A stretch of DNA of 64,000 nucleotides, taken from contig PJEW03000014.1 in the NCBI GenBank assembly GCA_002900995.3, forward strand, positions 195,139 through 259,138, in the 5' to 3' direction. Position 1 is the stretch's first letter, and each line of letters opens with the position of its first letter. Made by a program: the position numbers and the translations under genes. The notes beneath the pieces are model-generated. The model was not told the DNA's origin, made no database searches, and saw only the letters and a program-made list of their open reading frames with translations. This document shows positions 34,118 to 45,662 of this stretch, piece by piece. The DNA comes from Ganoderma boninense. Its lineage: Eukaryota; Basidiomycota; Agaricomycetes; Polyporales; Polyporaceae.

Positions 34118-35802
34118 GTCCCTTGAATTTATGCATGTGCCCGCGAAACCAGCTCACACTGGTCTGTTAAGCTTCATCCGTCATATGATGGGTCTGCCCA
34201 ATCGAAACACCAGTGGCGCCACTGTACAACACTTAATCACCGTAGAAACGTAGCTATGTCCTATGTAGCGCCAGTCCCCAATGTGATCGCACCACCCTAC
34301 TCTGCCCGCACGTCCGTTCAGCCCCCCGCTGCGCCAGGAGGGACGTTCACAAAAAGGACTTGACATTGCAATGCTTGAATCGTCCAGCACCGGTGTTCCA
34401 GCGGTACGATACCGGGGTGGTAGGCGAGTAATGGAGGGGTAATTTCGCATCATACATTGAGCCTCAAGCACACGGGGGAAGCTTTTGAGAAGTCCTTAAC
34501 GTCGTTGCGGATGAGAGACAACGCGGCGATGCAAGACCGGCCAGACTTGACTGGACCTGGGCAGCTGGCGCCTAGACGGGCAGCTGGTGCCTAGATGGAC
34601 ACTGTGAGGCACCTATCTCCATCACTGATGGACGATCCTTCTCCTCTATTCGGCCTGCTCAACCTGCTCGACCTCCTCCTCAACTTCGACCCTCTCCTTG
34701 ACGCCCTCGACACCCACAATGCTGATTCCATCGACATGTGCCACCTCATCTCCTCGTCTGGACCACCTTCATCTGACCAACTGCGTCCCATGCAACATTC
34801 ACCACATCGACCTCCTCAATATTTGTCACTTCGACCACCTCGACCCCGATTTACTCAGTCTCCTCCTACATGATGATCTCGACATCAACCTCCGATTTTG
34901 GCGTTCATCTCTGTCTGATCAATGGGCTCCCACTCGACATGCGCCACCTCAACCTCGATGACCACGTCCACAGGCTGCTCGACGGCATCACCCTCGATGT
35001 CTTTGGTCCTGATCTTGGTCTCGACTACCTGTCTACAGCACTGTCTTCCCTGCCCGCGATCTTCGACAGCCTCGTCCTCAGTTGACGTTCGGAACTTTTG
35101 GAGGTGGATATCCCATACAAAAGGGAGGGACACTTCAAGCAATCAATATATTGTGAGTGTTGCTGCTGCGTACTGCATCTCCCCTCCCTGCTATGAACTT
35201 CATGTGTCGAACCGACATGCCCTCCATCAAACGTGCCGGCTTCCCTGCATTGGCCAACTTCTAGGCCCGTCTTCGGTTTCATGAGTGAGTTATCATGGTC
35301 TACTGCTCTCCATCTACATTCATTCATACGGTACTCTCTGTCAATGTACACCATCAGCGAGCTTGCCTCCCTAAATACATGGACATGATCCTGGCGGCTC
35401 CTAGTGATCTTGCCGGTGTTCTCTAACCATCCCTCGTCCCGCTTGGACGGTACACCCCTGGAAGATAGTTGACATGCTGCCGCCGCTGAGTACCACGATG
35501 AAAGGCTCTCTCAACTGCCACCCAATCTGGTCCGTGCACGAAGCCGAACGTCCCGGGGTTGTGAGCATGGCGCTTCTCCTGAACATCCCACCCTCTGAAG
35601 CAGCAACGAACGGTACCATTCATGACTGCCCGCAACTATGTCAGATGAATGCTCACAGTTAGCCTCAGAAGTCCACCTCACCATTTGCAGCACCAGTACT
35701 GGTGATAGCGTCGTGAGCTTCAAAATGCTCTTCAGCATCACGGCGTTTATCCCAGGAAACTGCAGTGTGTTCTGCAAGCTGATCAATCCTGTCTAGTTTC
35801 AC
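34118..35802. other. Non-genic stretch with low-complexity GAGGTCGAGGT-type repeats
   Basis: No convincing gene is seen. Near 34559-34596 an 18-19 base unit (GGCAGCTGGCGCCTAGAC) is repeated twice with one or two changes. From about 34640 to 35080 the minus strand consists of degenerate GAGGTCGA- and GTGGTCGAAG-like words, which give long open frames on both strands with Val/Glu- or Leu/Asp-rich translations. I regard those frames as repeat artefacts. The right part should include the 3' terminus of the Helitron, which I could not place. Confidence 0.4.
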
Positions 35803-37134
35803 TCAGAGTTCCTGGGATAGGCGACCACAGATCTTCGAAGCTGAGAATCCATGGAGTATCAGCAGTCCGTTTAGGGTCTTCACCCGCGACAGCATTACAT
35901 ACACGCCTTGTAGACTCATGGCGCTGTCCAAATCCACGATCGCACATGTGAGAGACTTTCCTTGACTTTTGTAGTCTGTGTATGCATAAGCTGGGAGGAT
36001 CAGCAACTGTGTCCGCAAAATGGAGCGCTTCACTGCCTGGCCGTCAATGTTCATTTGGACCTGAAAGCTGACCACTTCTGGGAATATAGGCACAATGTCT
36101 TCTTCTAGGTTCTCGCACACCTTGCCGGCTCCTTCTACACGGATATAGGCAACAGATGCATACTTCTTACCATCTATGACTTCATGGACAACACTGACCA
36201 CAGTACCCTCTGCTCCATTCACCAGGCGTCTCCCAAACGCAATGTTTTCTTGCAGCATCACCCTCATTCCAGGGAAGATTGGAAGCATACCCAACGTATC
36301 CTGTGTAGACTTGCTCGAAAGCTTCCACAACGCGCGTTGGAGGTCACCAGATACTGGGTTTTGGCGGTACCGGTCTTTTGAGTAGAATGTTTGCACCGGC
36401 TGACCCGCCTCCTTTGCTTTCTGATAGATTATTCTCGCATTTATGGCATCACGCAAAGCCTTAGTACCAATGATTACGGGTGCATCGCGGAATTTTGATA
36501 ACGACTGTGGATCGTCTGCAGCGACGTGAGTGAGTATCCGCCTGTGGAGGACATCTACATCACTCGGCTCTCCCGTCTCCTGGTCCGCACAAGCTCGACC
36601 TAGTCCAAGTCGTATGCGACCCAGTAGCTCAGCATACGTCGGGTCAGACAACTGACACTGGTTCTTGGTAAGTTTCATTACTGTCTGCACCTGTCTCCAC
36701 AGGTATATGCCAGTTAGGTTATTGACCCCGGTGTACCCCTGAATTGCCTGCAGGCCAGGGTGATTGATGGACTCGTGATCGAACAGCGGCTTGGCTAGCA
36801 CAGGCTTCAGCTGACTGAAATCTCCGGTAAAGATGATATTAACACCACCAAATGGCCTTACAGTGGCTATGCCCTCGATGCCCTTTGCGTGCTGCAGCCG
36901 GTGACAAATATCAGCCAGGAATCCAGCCCCTATCATCGAGACCTCGTCGATAACAAGGTATCATACGCCATGCCATAGTTTTATCAGCTCCGTTAAAGTC
37001 TCTCCCTTGAGTTTCGCCGGCATCATTAACAGTGAGTGTATTGTGTAACCACCGATGTTCAGCGCAGCTGCACCAGTAGGCGCACCAACTAATATCTCAG
37101 TGGCACGTCCTGACAAGTGGAATAAGTGGAGAAA
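35803..37134 (-). pseudogene. Helitron helicase, C-terminal part (PIF1-like)
   Basis: This is the end of the Helitron Rep-helicase, which unwinds DNA for rolling-circle transposition. Reading from the Ty3 insertion, LVGAPTGAAALNIGGYTIHSLL is the PIF1 helicase motif Ia region. A TGA at 36961-36963 stands where the frame would read one more residue before YLVIDEVSMIG (Walker B). The rest is open to 35803, with FGGVNIIFTGDFSQLKPV, NPVSGDLQRALW and the PIF1 C-terminal motifs TDYKSQGKSL and YVMLSRVKTLNGL. It joins to 48681 on the other side of the nested retrotransposons. Confidence 0.88.
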
Positions 37135-38030
37135 TGTCATGAACGGCACGCTCGGCGCCTACCCCGGCGTCTCTCTTTCCCTTTTCGGACTGTTTGCCTC
37201 CCGCGTTGTCCTTATTGTCCTCCGTTGTTTAGCAAACCTGTCCCTTGTTCTCGCAGTACAATAACTCCTGTCACCCATTGTTCCCGTCGTCATTGTACTA
37301 CATACCATTGTTCTTCCACTGGTTCCCGTGTCCATAGTTACCTACACGTATATAAGACCTGTACTTCGCTACCTGGAGACCTCAGTTTCGACCTCTTGTC
37401 TCCAGGTAAGCCTCGCTGTATTCTCGCTTGTTAGTTACTTGCTCAATACATCTTGTCTCCAGCCTGAGAGAGTGCAAGGATGTTGGACGTGCGGGAGTGA
37501 CGAATGATTCAGATCAATCGCGATGAGGTTTGGCTCACCTGCTTGAATCGCCGTGGCTCACTTGCTGGACTCGCTGCGGCTCACTGTTCTGCAATTTCGC
37601 ATCAGTGTCTCACTTAAACACGACCACATCGAGCCAGCGCAACACTTACCGTGCTTCTCATTTACTCATTCATTCCAATTCCATCCACCCGTCCATCCAT
37701 CTACCCATCCGTCCACCTGTCCACCCATTCATCCATTCATACTCCACCCATCAAGAAACGTAAACACCCCCTTTGCCAGCCGAGCTCCCTTCTGGTCTTC
37801 GTGTCCCCGTTCCTTGAATCCCGATGGTCCGTCGTGTCTCGGGTCTACCCGATCCTGATCAAAGCGACGCCCCTCCGGCCCCGACAACTGTTGAGGGAGG
37901 GGATGGCAGACGTAAGTCAGACTGTCTGACTGTCAAGCCCTGCTCCGCTCTCGCTGCACAAGTGCTCGTCGACGCCCTTGCTCGTCTCGTAAGCCTCCTC
38001 CCTGATCTTACTCGACAGCCAGTCATAACA
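37135..38030 (+). repeat. 5' LTR of Ty3 element 2, interrupted
   Basis: The LTR portions are 37135-37467 and 37930-38030. Together they equal the 460-base LTR of element 1 minus a 26-base deletion just upstream of the TATA-like region near 37347. Between them lies foreign sequence flanked by CTGA. Confidence 0.9.
37468..37925 (+). mobile_element. Foreign 458-bp insert inside an LTR, possible captured gene start
   Basis: The insert is bordered by CTGA on both sides (37464-37467 and 37926-37929), a possible 4-bp duplication. It lacks obvious terminal inverted repeats, TG/CA ends or a poly-A tail. It contains a CATC/CATT-rich pyrimidine tract near 37660-37750. It then contains an ATG at 37824 opening a short frame (VSGLPDPDQSDAPPAPT ...) that reaches a perfect GTAAGT donor at 37912. 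This is the layout of a promoter plus first exon, so it may be a captured host-gene fragment or an unknown short element. Confidence 0.5.
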
Positions 38031-38423
38031 TTAGGTCGAAACTACTACACGAGCACTGGCGTACTCCACACACATTCTTTCCCTCTCGTACGGTACGCAC
38101 TTAGATCCTCTGTGTTGGCCTAGCATAGTGCGCGCTCTAGTCACACCATCGGACGTGGTCTCGGCGCAACCTGAGGCTTGCCACTCTTAGTGGTACAGTA
38201 CGTGGAAAGCTCCTAACACGAGACCCCGGTTCTGACAGAAGTGGTCTGCCTCACGGTGTGGGAGGCTAGAGAAAGGCGGCGAAACAAAGCCAAGGCAGAA
38301 CACCCTTGGGCCCGTGTCCCTTGGGCTAAGACACAGCAATAGGCTGAGGAGGCTGAGCAGACAGTGTCGGATCGTGCACCTGCCGTTTTCATTCCTGGTG
38401 TAGGAAGCGAGACACCCCGTCAT

Positions 38424-39854
38424 CCTGGCTTGCGAAGGAAAACCACATATCTTCCACCCCACCGAAGCTCAGCACAAATACTTAGCGAATGATCTCGGCG
38501 ACTGGGTCATCTGTGCACAACAACTGTACCCTAACTGGCACTGGAGATTTCCTGACACTCCTGAGACTCATGCACTCATTGCACCCCGCCTACGAGCTGA
38601 ACTAGAGCACGAAGTCTCATCTGTGATCACCTCGCCAACCCTCCAGCACCACCACACCGAGACCCAAGCCAACCCCCAGCTCGCCAAGCTGCCCTTATCG
38701 CATCTAGGAACCCCTCATCACGCCCCGCCTCACGCCCAACCTCACAACCCCAGAGTCGTGTCCAAAGTCGAATCCCCAGTCCTGCACGATCAACAGGGTC
38801 TCCCATCCTCGACAAGACTCTTGAACTCGTCACAGAGCGTCTTGGACAGCGACGAACCTCAACTCCTGCAACCCCCATTGCTTCAACTTCTAAACTCCCA
38901 AAGGCAGAGAAAAAGCCGGAAGTAAAGAAGGAACCCAAGCAAGAGACCATCAGCCTCAACACTCCACAACCCTCATCCTCTTCATCAGCGGCACCCAGTC
39001 GAGCGTCCACACCCGCCATGACTACCCCTGCCCCTGCTCCACCATTCGACACCTCCAAGCTCCTTTCCCAAATTGCCCCACGTGAATATGATAGAAAATC
39101 CACCCAGGATGGTCTCCGCTTTGTGTCCGCCGCTCAGATCTACTACAACACCCTTACGGCGGTAGCGGTTGGCACGCCTAGCGACGTCATATTGATGACC
39201 ATTCTCAGTAAGCTCACGGAAGGAGCGGCAGCCTAGGCTGGTCCCCACATTGTAAAACTCGCCGGTGGAACTAGCCCTTGGGCAGACTATGGCGCATTCA
39301 GCACGGCCTTCAAGGATCACTTCTGCGCAGCCGACGACAAGGAGGCCGCCATCGCTGAACTCGTCAAGCTCTGCAAGGCATACCGCAAGGTCAGCACAGT
39401 CCAGGAGTATACGGCGCAGTTTAATGTGGCTGCAGCGCGGACCGGCTTCGGCGATGAGGACAAACGCAAACGCTACCGCTCTGGCCTGCCTCCCAGGCTC
39501 CGGGACGTCCTCGCCACCAGTGCTCACGACATCTCGGACCTCACCAAGATCCAAAAGGTGGCACTGTCGCTCGACCAGGCCCTTGTCACCAGAGAGGAAG
39601 AATGGCCGAAGTCGTTTGGATGGAAAAAGAAGGGGGAGAAGGCGGCTGCTACTGGGAAGAAGCCGTTTTCAGGAAACTGCTACATCTGTGGCCAACCGGG
39701 ACATCGTAAGTATGACTGCCCGCGGTTGAAGAGTCAGCAAGCTGCTTCCTCGTCCACCGCAACTACGGAAGTAGCGGCTCTTCAGGCCCAGGTCAAGGTG
39801 ATGGAGGAGAAGCTCGCGGCTCTTACGACCGCTGAAAAGAAGGAGAGTTTCTGA
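38424..39854 (+). pseudogene. gag: gag of Ty3 element 2, start lost and interrupted
   Basis: The sequence aligns with gag of element 1. The start region reads CTG at 38424 where element 1 has ATG, then LACEGKPHIFHPTEAQ. The capsid part (KLLSQIAPREYDRKSTQDGL) ends at TAG (39234-39236), where element 1 has Trp. After a frameshift the frame resumes with RYRSGLPPRLRDVLATSAHD, the CCHC knuckle CYICGQPGHRKYDC and the C-terminal helix, ending at 39854. The protein could not be made in full. Confidence 0.85.
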
Positions 39855-39922
39855 TCAGAGCCGCACTGGACGCTGCGCGTGCCGGCTCTTGTAGTAATAG
39901 TCGATTTTCTGTACTGAGTTCC

Positions 39923-41819
39923 GTGTTTGTATATGAGGTAAATCACAGTGGTCAGCACTTTCATATACCGGTACAGTTAATTGGCAAGCAGCGACATAAG
40001 GACATAGTAGCAATGGTAGATAGTGGAGCTACTACTAAGTTTTTACATAGACGGTTCGTAGAGAAGAACCAGGTTACGACGAGGAAGTTGGCAAGGCCAA
40101 TTCCTCTGTACAACATAGACGGTACTGAGAACCGTGATGGGACGATCATGGAAGTCGCCGTGTTGGATATGGCGATTGGAGACCACCAGGAGAAGGTGGT
40201 GTTTGTGGTGACAGACATAGGAGAAGAGGATGTGATCATTGGCCTGGACTGGCTGCGCGAGCACAACCCTGAAGTAGATTGGGAACGTGGCTCGCTGCGC
40301 CTATCGAGATGTCCAGAGGCATGTCCGGCTCATCGGAAGGCATCCAAACCTGTTGAGACCAAAGCGCGTGATACGGAGGTACGGCTTACGGCGCGCAATG
40401 GTTCTCGGCGGGTGCGGAAGGCAAAGATGATGGGTAGGATATGCACAGCCGTAATGGTCGAGGAGGAGGAGGAAGATAGGCCTCCACCACCAGGTTTTCT
40501 GCCGGAATGGGATGGCACTGAGGAGTCTCTTCTCAATGCACTGGAAGATGGACGACGACTTCGAGGTACCTCTAAGATCTTTGTGTTGGCGAGCTACACG
40601 TACTCTCAACAGCTCGCTGAACAAGAGTATCAGAAGAAGGAAGTCCGTCCTGTCGAAGAGATTGTACCTCCCCAGTACCACGAGTATATGCGTGTGTTCT
40701 CGAAAGAGGCGTCCGAACGTCTACCTGAGCACGGACCCTATGACCACGCTATAGAACTCGTACCAGATGCTAGGATGTTCTATTAACGCGCTCCAGCTTA
40801 TTGCTGATCGGCATGGAAAGATGATTCACCTTATTCCATGCACTGAGGAGATCGACACGGAAGGGACTGCAGACAACTTCATTAGAGAATGGTTCCGTCT
40901 ACATGGACTCCCGCGAAAGATTATCTCTGATCGGGGGCCCCAATTCTCTAGCAAGCTCTTCCGTGCAATCCTTAAAGGCCTCGATATAGAAAGCGCATTG
41001 TCCACAGCCTACCACCCGCAGACGGATGGGCAGTCGGAGCGATGGAACCAGGAGATAGAGGCATACCTGCGGATGTACTGCTCAAGGCGCCGCGACGATT
41101 GGGTCAAGTGGCTGCCAACAGCAGAATATTGCTTCAACTTGCGCGTACATTCATCCACAGGGTACTCGCCGTTTTACCTCATGTACGGCTATGAACCTCA
41201 GTTCCATGTTCCGATGCTATCCACCATGGTGCCTATGGCAGACGAACGAAGAGAGGAGTTGCAGCAGGCAAGGGAGGATGCGACCTCAGCCTTAACCCTG
41301 GCAGCAGAGTGGATGAAGGAGTACTATGATTGCTATGTCTCCGCTGCTCCAGAATTCAAGGAGGGTCAGAAGGTGTGGCTCAACACTAGGAACTTCCGGG
41401 TCCCTGGAGTCTCTCGGAAACTGGTGGACCGGTACGCTGGCCCGTACCCTGTCAAGCGCAAGGTGGGCAACTTGGCTTACGAGCTCAAGCTCCCCAAAGA
41501 CATGGGACTCCACCCAGTATTCCACGTGACACTCCTACACCCGCACAAAGAGAGCCAACTCCCTGGACGACATCCCCCCGAGCCTGCAGCTCTTGAAGTG
41601 GAAGGAGAGGAGGAGTATGAGGTGGAGGAAGTGTTAGAGTCGTGTCGGTATGGGCGGTGGAAGAAACTGCAGTATCTTGTTCACTGGAAGGGCTGGGGCC
41701 CTGAACACGATAGCTGGGAAGACGTGTCGGATCTAGCAAATGCGCCAAAAGTGCTGCAAAAGTTTCATTCAACACATCCCGACGCTCCTGGCCCTCTCAA
41801 CAAGAAGACTCGATCGTGA
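39923..41819 (+). pseudogene. pol: pol of Ty3 element 2 with reverse transcriptase deleted
   Basis: The first frame (39923-40786) is nearly identical to element 1 through the protease (VDSGATTKF) and the linker up to VPDARMF, then stops. From 40785 the sequence jumps to the middle of integrase (NALQLIADRHGKMIHL) and continues to the chromodomain and stop at 41819. All of the reverse transcriptase, RNase H and the integrase zinc region are missing. The junction carries a few filler bases (TATTA), as in end-joining repair. The gag-like, protease and chromodomain remnants cannot support autonomous movement. Confidence 0.9.
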
Positions 41820-41845
41820 GGACACGATCCTTAGGAGGGGGGTAT

Positions 41846-42134
41846 TGTCATGAACGGCACGCTCGGCGCCTACCCCGGCGTCTCTCTTTCCCTTTTCGGA
41901 CTGTTTGCCTCCCGCGTTGTCCTTATTGTCCTCCGTTGTTTAGCAAACCCGTCCCTTGTTCTTGCAGTACAATAACTCCTGTCACCCATTGTTCCCGTCG
42001 TCATTGTACTACATACCATTGTTCTTCCACTGGTTCCCGTGTCCATAGTTACCTATTGTCCCCGGTTCCCATTGTCCGTTACACGTATATAAGACCTGTA
42101 CTTTGCTACCTGGAGACCTCAGTTTCGACCTCTT
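41846..42134 (+). repeat. 3' LTR of Ty3 element 2, first part
   Basis: The LTR begins TGTCATGAACGGC after a purine tract (AGGAGGGGGG) and is interrupted at 42134 by the Copia element. The remainder is at 48510-48680. Confidence 0.95.
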
Positions 42135-42485
42135 TGTTGAACAGCATAGCCGAGCATAGCATGCACAGCATAGCTGTGTACATAGATATCGGCACAGCCC
42201 AATATTTCATCCATCTGCACAGGCGCTGTATAGCCACCCACATGATCATCTCATGTGCCGCACTGCCTAGATGTCTCTGGCAGTGTGTTCCCGTACTGTA
42301 TAGCCTTAGTAATACAGTACATCCTGTAGTATATATATGGCCCTCATTGGCCCTAATCAACAACAGCTCTTCTCTCTCTTCTCCTCACTCAATACAAGCC
42401 TCTACCTCACACTAGCCAGGTGAGTATGCGTGCACACTGCGTGTAGTGCCCTCCCCATAGTGGGCGTCTCCCACTATGTTCAACA
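42135..42485 (+). repeat. 5' LTR of the Copia element
   Basis: This 351-base LTR begins TGTTGAACAGCATAGCC and ends ACTATGTTCAACA. A TATATATATGG stretch near 42332 is a likely TATA box. The bases just inside (GGTTATGAGCCC) are where the primer-binding site is expected. Confidence 0.93.
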
Positions 42486-42807
42486 GGTTATGAGCCCTGG
42501 TCGACGTTGTGGATACTGCGCCGCTCATCGCTGGCTGCGTTCCACTCCGCACCAGCTCGCCTGGCAAACCTCTTGTCGCCGTTATGGCAGACCTTCCGGG
42601 CATTGGATCTGGCGGGATCATACACGGCCGTCCATGCACGATGGTGGCTTGGATGTGGTGCGATCTCTCTGATTGCTGCCTGCCATGCTACACAGAGGGG
42701 GAACCTCTGCCAGTATACGCTTCTGGCATTCTCTCCTCATTGTTTGTCGCTGCGAATGGTGACTGACCATATCTTTTGGTCAGACTTCTATCACCTTATC
42801 GATCGCC

Positions 42808-45084
42808 ATGTCGAACAACCTCACCAACCTCGTTCCGCTCCTCACCGGCCCCAACTACCTTCAGTGGGCGCCAAAGATGGAGGCGTACCTTAAGACAACG
42901 GGCCGTTGGACAAAGCCCATGACCAAGGCCTGTCCTACCTTGCTCGCCAACGGCTTGAACGAGGACAAGGTCGATGCTTGGAACGAGGACGACACCGCCG
43001 CTCGCGGCAGCATCCGTCTCCGTGTCGATGACAGCATCGGCACTGCGATCGACTCCAAGACCACCGCTAAGGAGGTCTGGGACTACCTCAAGGACACCTA
43101 CGGGAAGCCCGGCATCCCGATCGTCTACCAGGACTTCCGCGCTGCCATGGGTGTCACCATCCCTAGTGACTCCAACCCCATTCCTGCGATGGACAAGCTC
43201 CGCGCTCACTTCCAGACGCTCGAGACCAACCAGTTTACCGTTGCTGAGCACATCAAGGGGATGATCCTCCTCTCGAAGCTCCCATCCGCGATGGACCCCA
43301 TCATCCAAGTTTACACCTCAGGCCTCGTGCTGACGGCAACTACTCCAGCTGTCCGTCTAGTCACCTTCGACGATGTTTGCAACCGCGTCATCATGTACTG
43401 GGAGCAGCGCCAGGGGCGCCACCAGCAGAAGCCACGCGACAGCGTGAACAAGATCAGTGCAGTCAAGCGCAAGCCGCAAGACCCCACTTTCTGCCAGCAG
43501 CAGCGCCCACAAGGCCAGCAGCAGCATCAGCAGCAGCGCCCTCAGGGGCAGCAGCAGCAAACCCATCGGGGCAGGCGTGGAGGACGCGGCCGCTTCCAGC
43601 AGCACCAAGGTGCACATCACCATGCGCACATTGCCCACATCGCTGATTCACACCCTGTGATCACCAAGGGCGAGATGGACACGGTGCCGCAGTCGCGAGA
43701 CCCCCGCGCGCTCCTGCACAAGCCCGTCAAGCCCCTCCATGCAAGGACTGGCCTAAAAAACCAGTACCCTGCGCTCACGCAGGCATTCGACCTCATGAAG
43801 GAGCTGGGCGTCAAGGCAACCACCGAGCGCATCCGCAAGCTCGAGATGCTCGTCATGGCCAGCAGCCACAGCAAGGACTCCGTCCAAACGCCGACGACAG
43901 AGCAGCACTCCAGGCGCTCTTCGCCGGAATCCTCCGCGACACTCAGCGAGGACTCCCGCTCCACCAGCCCCATATCGCGCAGCCCCACGCCCATCGTGCG
44001 CAGCAGCACCAGGATCGTCGAGGTGCTCAGCGACGAGGACTCGGACAGCGAGGAGCAAGAGCCCAAGCGCCGCCGGTACACCCTAGAGTCGCGCATCAGC
44101 CCGAACCTCAGGGAGCGCATAGGCGCCGTCGCCGCGGACATGGACATGGACATGGAGGAAGCCGTATCCCTCGGAATCAGCAGTGAGGATGAGCGGGACG
44201 AAGACGTCGAGGAGTTCTTCGATCGTCAATGGTCAGTCCATTCCCCGCTACACCATGAGTTGTATGCTGACTGCACGCCTCAATCGGCAGTGACTAGTGT
44301 CGCAAGTTCCTCTCGTTGTGTAGATGTATCGCGCATACCTGTAGCTACAACTGTATTATCAGTAGCTGCAGAAGATAATTCATGTCTTCACCGCTCTACA
44401 TATGCAGCGTGCGCGAAGTGCAAGGGGAAAGCGAAATCAGTTGATCGCAACAACAGTGTCTGGATGCTCGACTCAGGAGCGTCGACACACTTCACCTATT
44501 CCTTGGGTGATTTTGCTGATTTTCGCTATTACAAGACCAAACGTCTGCTCAGCACTGCTGATAGTACGACGTATATGACTGGCGAAGGCACTGTCTTCTT
44601 ACTATTGGAGACAGGCAGAACTTTAAGGTTGACGAACGTTGCCTTGGTTCCAAATCTCACCAACAAACTCATATCTATGGGTGCTCTTCTGCGAAGCGGG
44701 ATGTCAGTGCGTGCTACTACCGCCAAGATCTCGCTTTACAGCAGCAGGAACCATGTGGTTTCTTTCGAACCACGTGAAGTTGGTGATACAATATATGTGA
44801 TTTATACGCAGCCTGTTCAGGCGCGAAGCATGGTCGCCTTGGCAGGCATAGACCATGATACTCTCCACCGTCGCTTAGGTCATCCTTCAGATGACGTGCT
44901 GAGACACCTTCGGAAACACACTGAGAAGTGTCCGATTGTTGAGACTCCCAAAAGGAACTCGATTTGCCGAGGATGTGCTGAAGGCAAAATGCCATCGCAA
45001 TCTCACCCGATTGACAATCGGCGTGCATCCAAGCCTTTTGAGCTGATCCATGTTGATCTGAAAGAGCACGCCATCCTATTTTGA
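42808..45084 (+). CDS. gag: Copia gag, protease and GAG-pre-integrase
   Basis: This 758-codon frame starts MSNNLTNLVPLLTGPNYLQW, a UBN2-type Copia gag N-terminus. A Gln/Arg-rich RNA-binding-like region follows (residues about 220-270) and no canonical CCHC knuckle was seen. A long Ser/Glu-rich linker precedes the aspartic protease motif WMLDSGASTHF at about residue 550. The GAG-pre-integrase domain (LHRRLGHPSDDVLRHLRKH ... CRGCAEGKMP) is near the end. The frame breaks off at 45084 just after ELIHVDLKE, where the integrase core would begin. Confidence 0.9.
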   Translation: MSNNLTNLVPLLTGPNYLQWAPKMEAYLKTTGRWTKPMTKACPTLLANGLNEDKVDAWNEDDTAARGSIRLRVDDSIGTAIDSKTTAKEVWDYLKDTYGKPGIPIVYQDFRAAMGVTIPSDSNPIPAMDKLRAHFQTLETNQFTVAEHIKGMILLSKLPSAMDPIIQVYTSGLVLTATTPAVRLVTFDDVCNRVIMYWEQRQGRHQQKPRDSVNKISAVKRKPQDPTFCQQQRPQGQQQHQQQRPQGQQQQTHRGRRGGRGRFQQHQGAHHHAHIAHIADSHPVITKGEMDTVPQSRDPRALLHKPVKPLHARTGLKNQYPALTQAFDLMKELGVKATTERIRKLEMLVMASSHSKDSVQTPTTEQHSRRSSPESSATLSEDSRSTSPISRSPTPIVRSSTRIVEVLSDEDSDSEEQEPKRRRYTLESRISPNLRERIGAVAADMDMDMEEAVSLGISSEDERDEDVEEFFDRQWSVHSPLHHELYADCTPQSAVTSVASSSRCVDVSRIPVATTVLSVAAEDNSCLHRSTYAACAKCKGKAKSVDRNNSVWMLDSGASTHFTYSLGDFADFRYYKTKRLLSTADSTTYMTGEGTVFLLLETGRTLRLTNVALVPNLTNKLISMGALLRSGMSVRATTAKISLYSSRNHVVSFEPREVGDTIYVIYTQPVQARSMVALAGIDHDTLHRRLGHPSDDVLRHLRKHTEKCPIVETPKRNSICRGCAEGKMPSQSHPIDNRRASKPFELIHVDLKEHAILF

Positions 45085-45547
45085 CTACACATCATATTCA
45101 TGGGAGATTTGTCTTCGCACCAAAGCCAATGCACTGCCGTCTACACGACAATGGATCGCATATGTCGAGATGCAGTACAATGCGAAAATAATCAAGTGGA
45201 AATCAGATTCTGGAGGTGAACTTAAATCACTTGCCTACACCAACATGCTCAAAGACCGCGGCATCGAGATCATTCCAAGCGCGCCTCATATTCATCAACA
45301 GAATGGCCGCGCAGAGCGAATCATTCGAACGCTCATGGACAAGAGTGAAGCTATGCGGCATGATGCCTGCATTCCTCAGTCTTGGTGGGAATTCTCCTTC
45401 GAACACGCAGCGCACCTGTACAACAGGACCCCCATGCGTCGCCTTGAATGGCGGACGCCATACGAACTTTTGAATGGTACCAAGCCAGACATCAGTCACC
45501 TTGTTTCCAAAGTGCTCGCACGACAAGAAGTGACAAGGGCAGCATGA
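45085..45547 (+). pseudogene. Copia integrase fragment
   Basis: After the break the integrase resumes with WKSDSGGELKSLAY, IHQQNGRAERIIRTLMDK and NRTPMRRLEWRTPYELLNG, the second half of the core. The first part of the core, including the first catalytic Asp region, is missing, and so is the segment that should follow SHL (the usual RVFGC block). Two internal deletions therefore disable integrase. Confidence 0.85.
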
Positions 45548-45662
45548 TGCGCCTGAACCAGTTGAACCTGTCGACCAGGCAACTGCTCCTTTTTTACTCC
45601 CTGATGATGGCGATGAGCCACGCCGTCCTCCCACAAAACCTTCCACAAAGGGCAAGGGTAAG

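Noticed and set aside
34595..35284. Leu/Asp-rich and Val/Glu-rich frames on both strands
   Set aside because: They come from degenerate GAGGTCGA-type repeats and show no domain, introns or supporting context.
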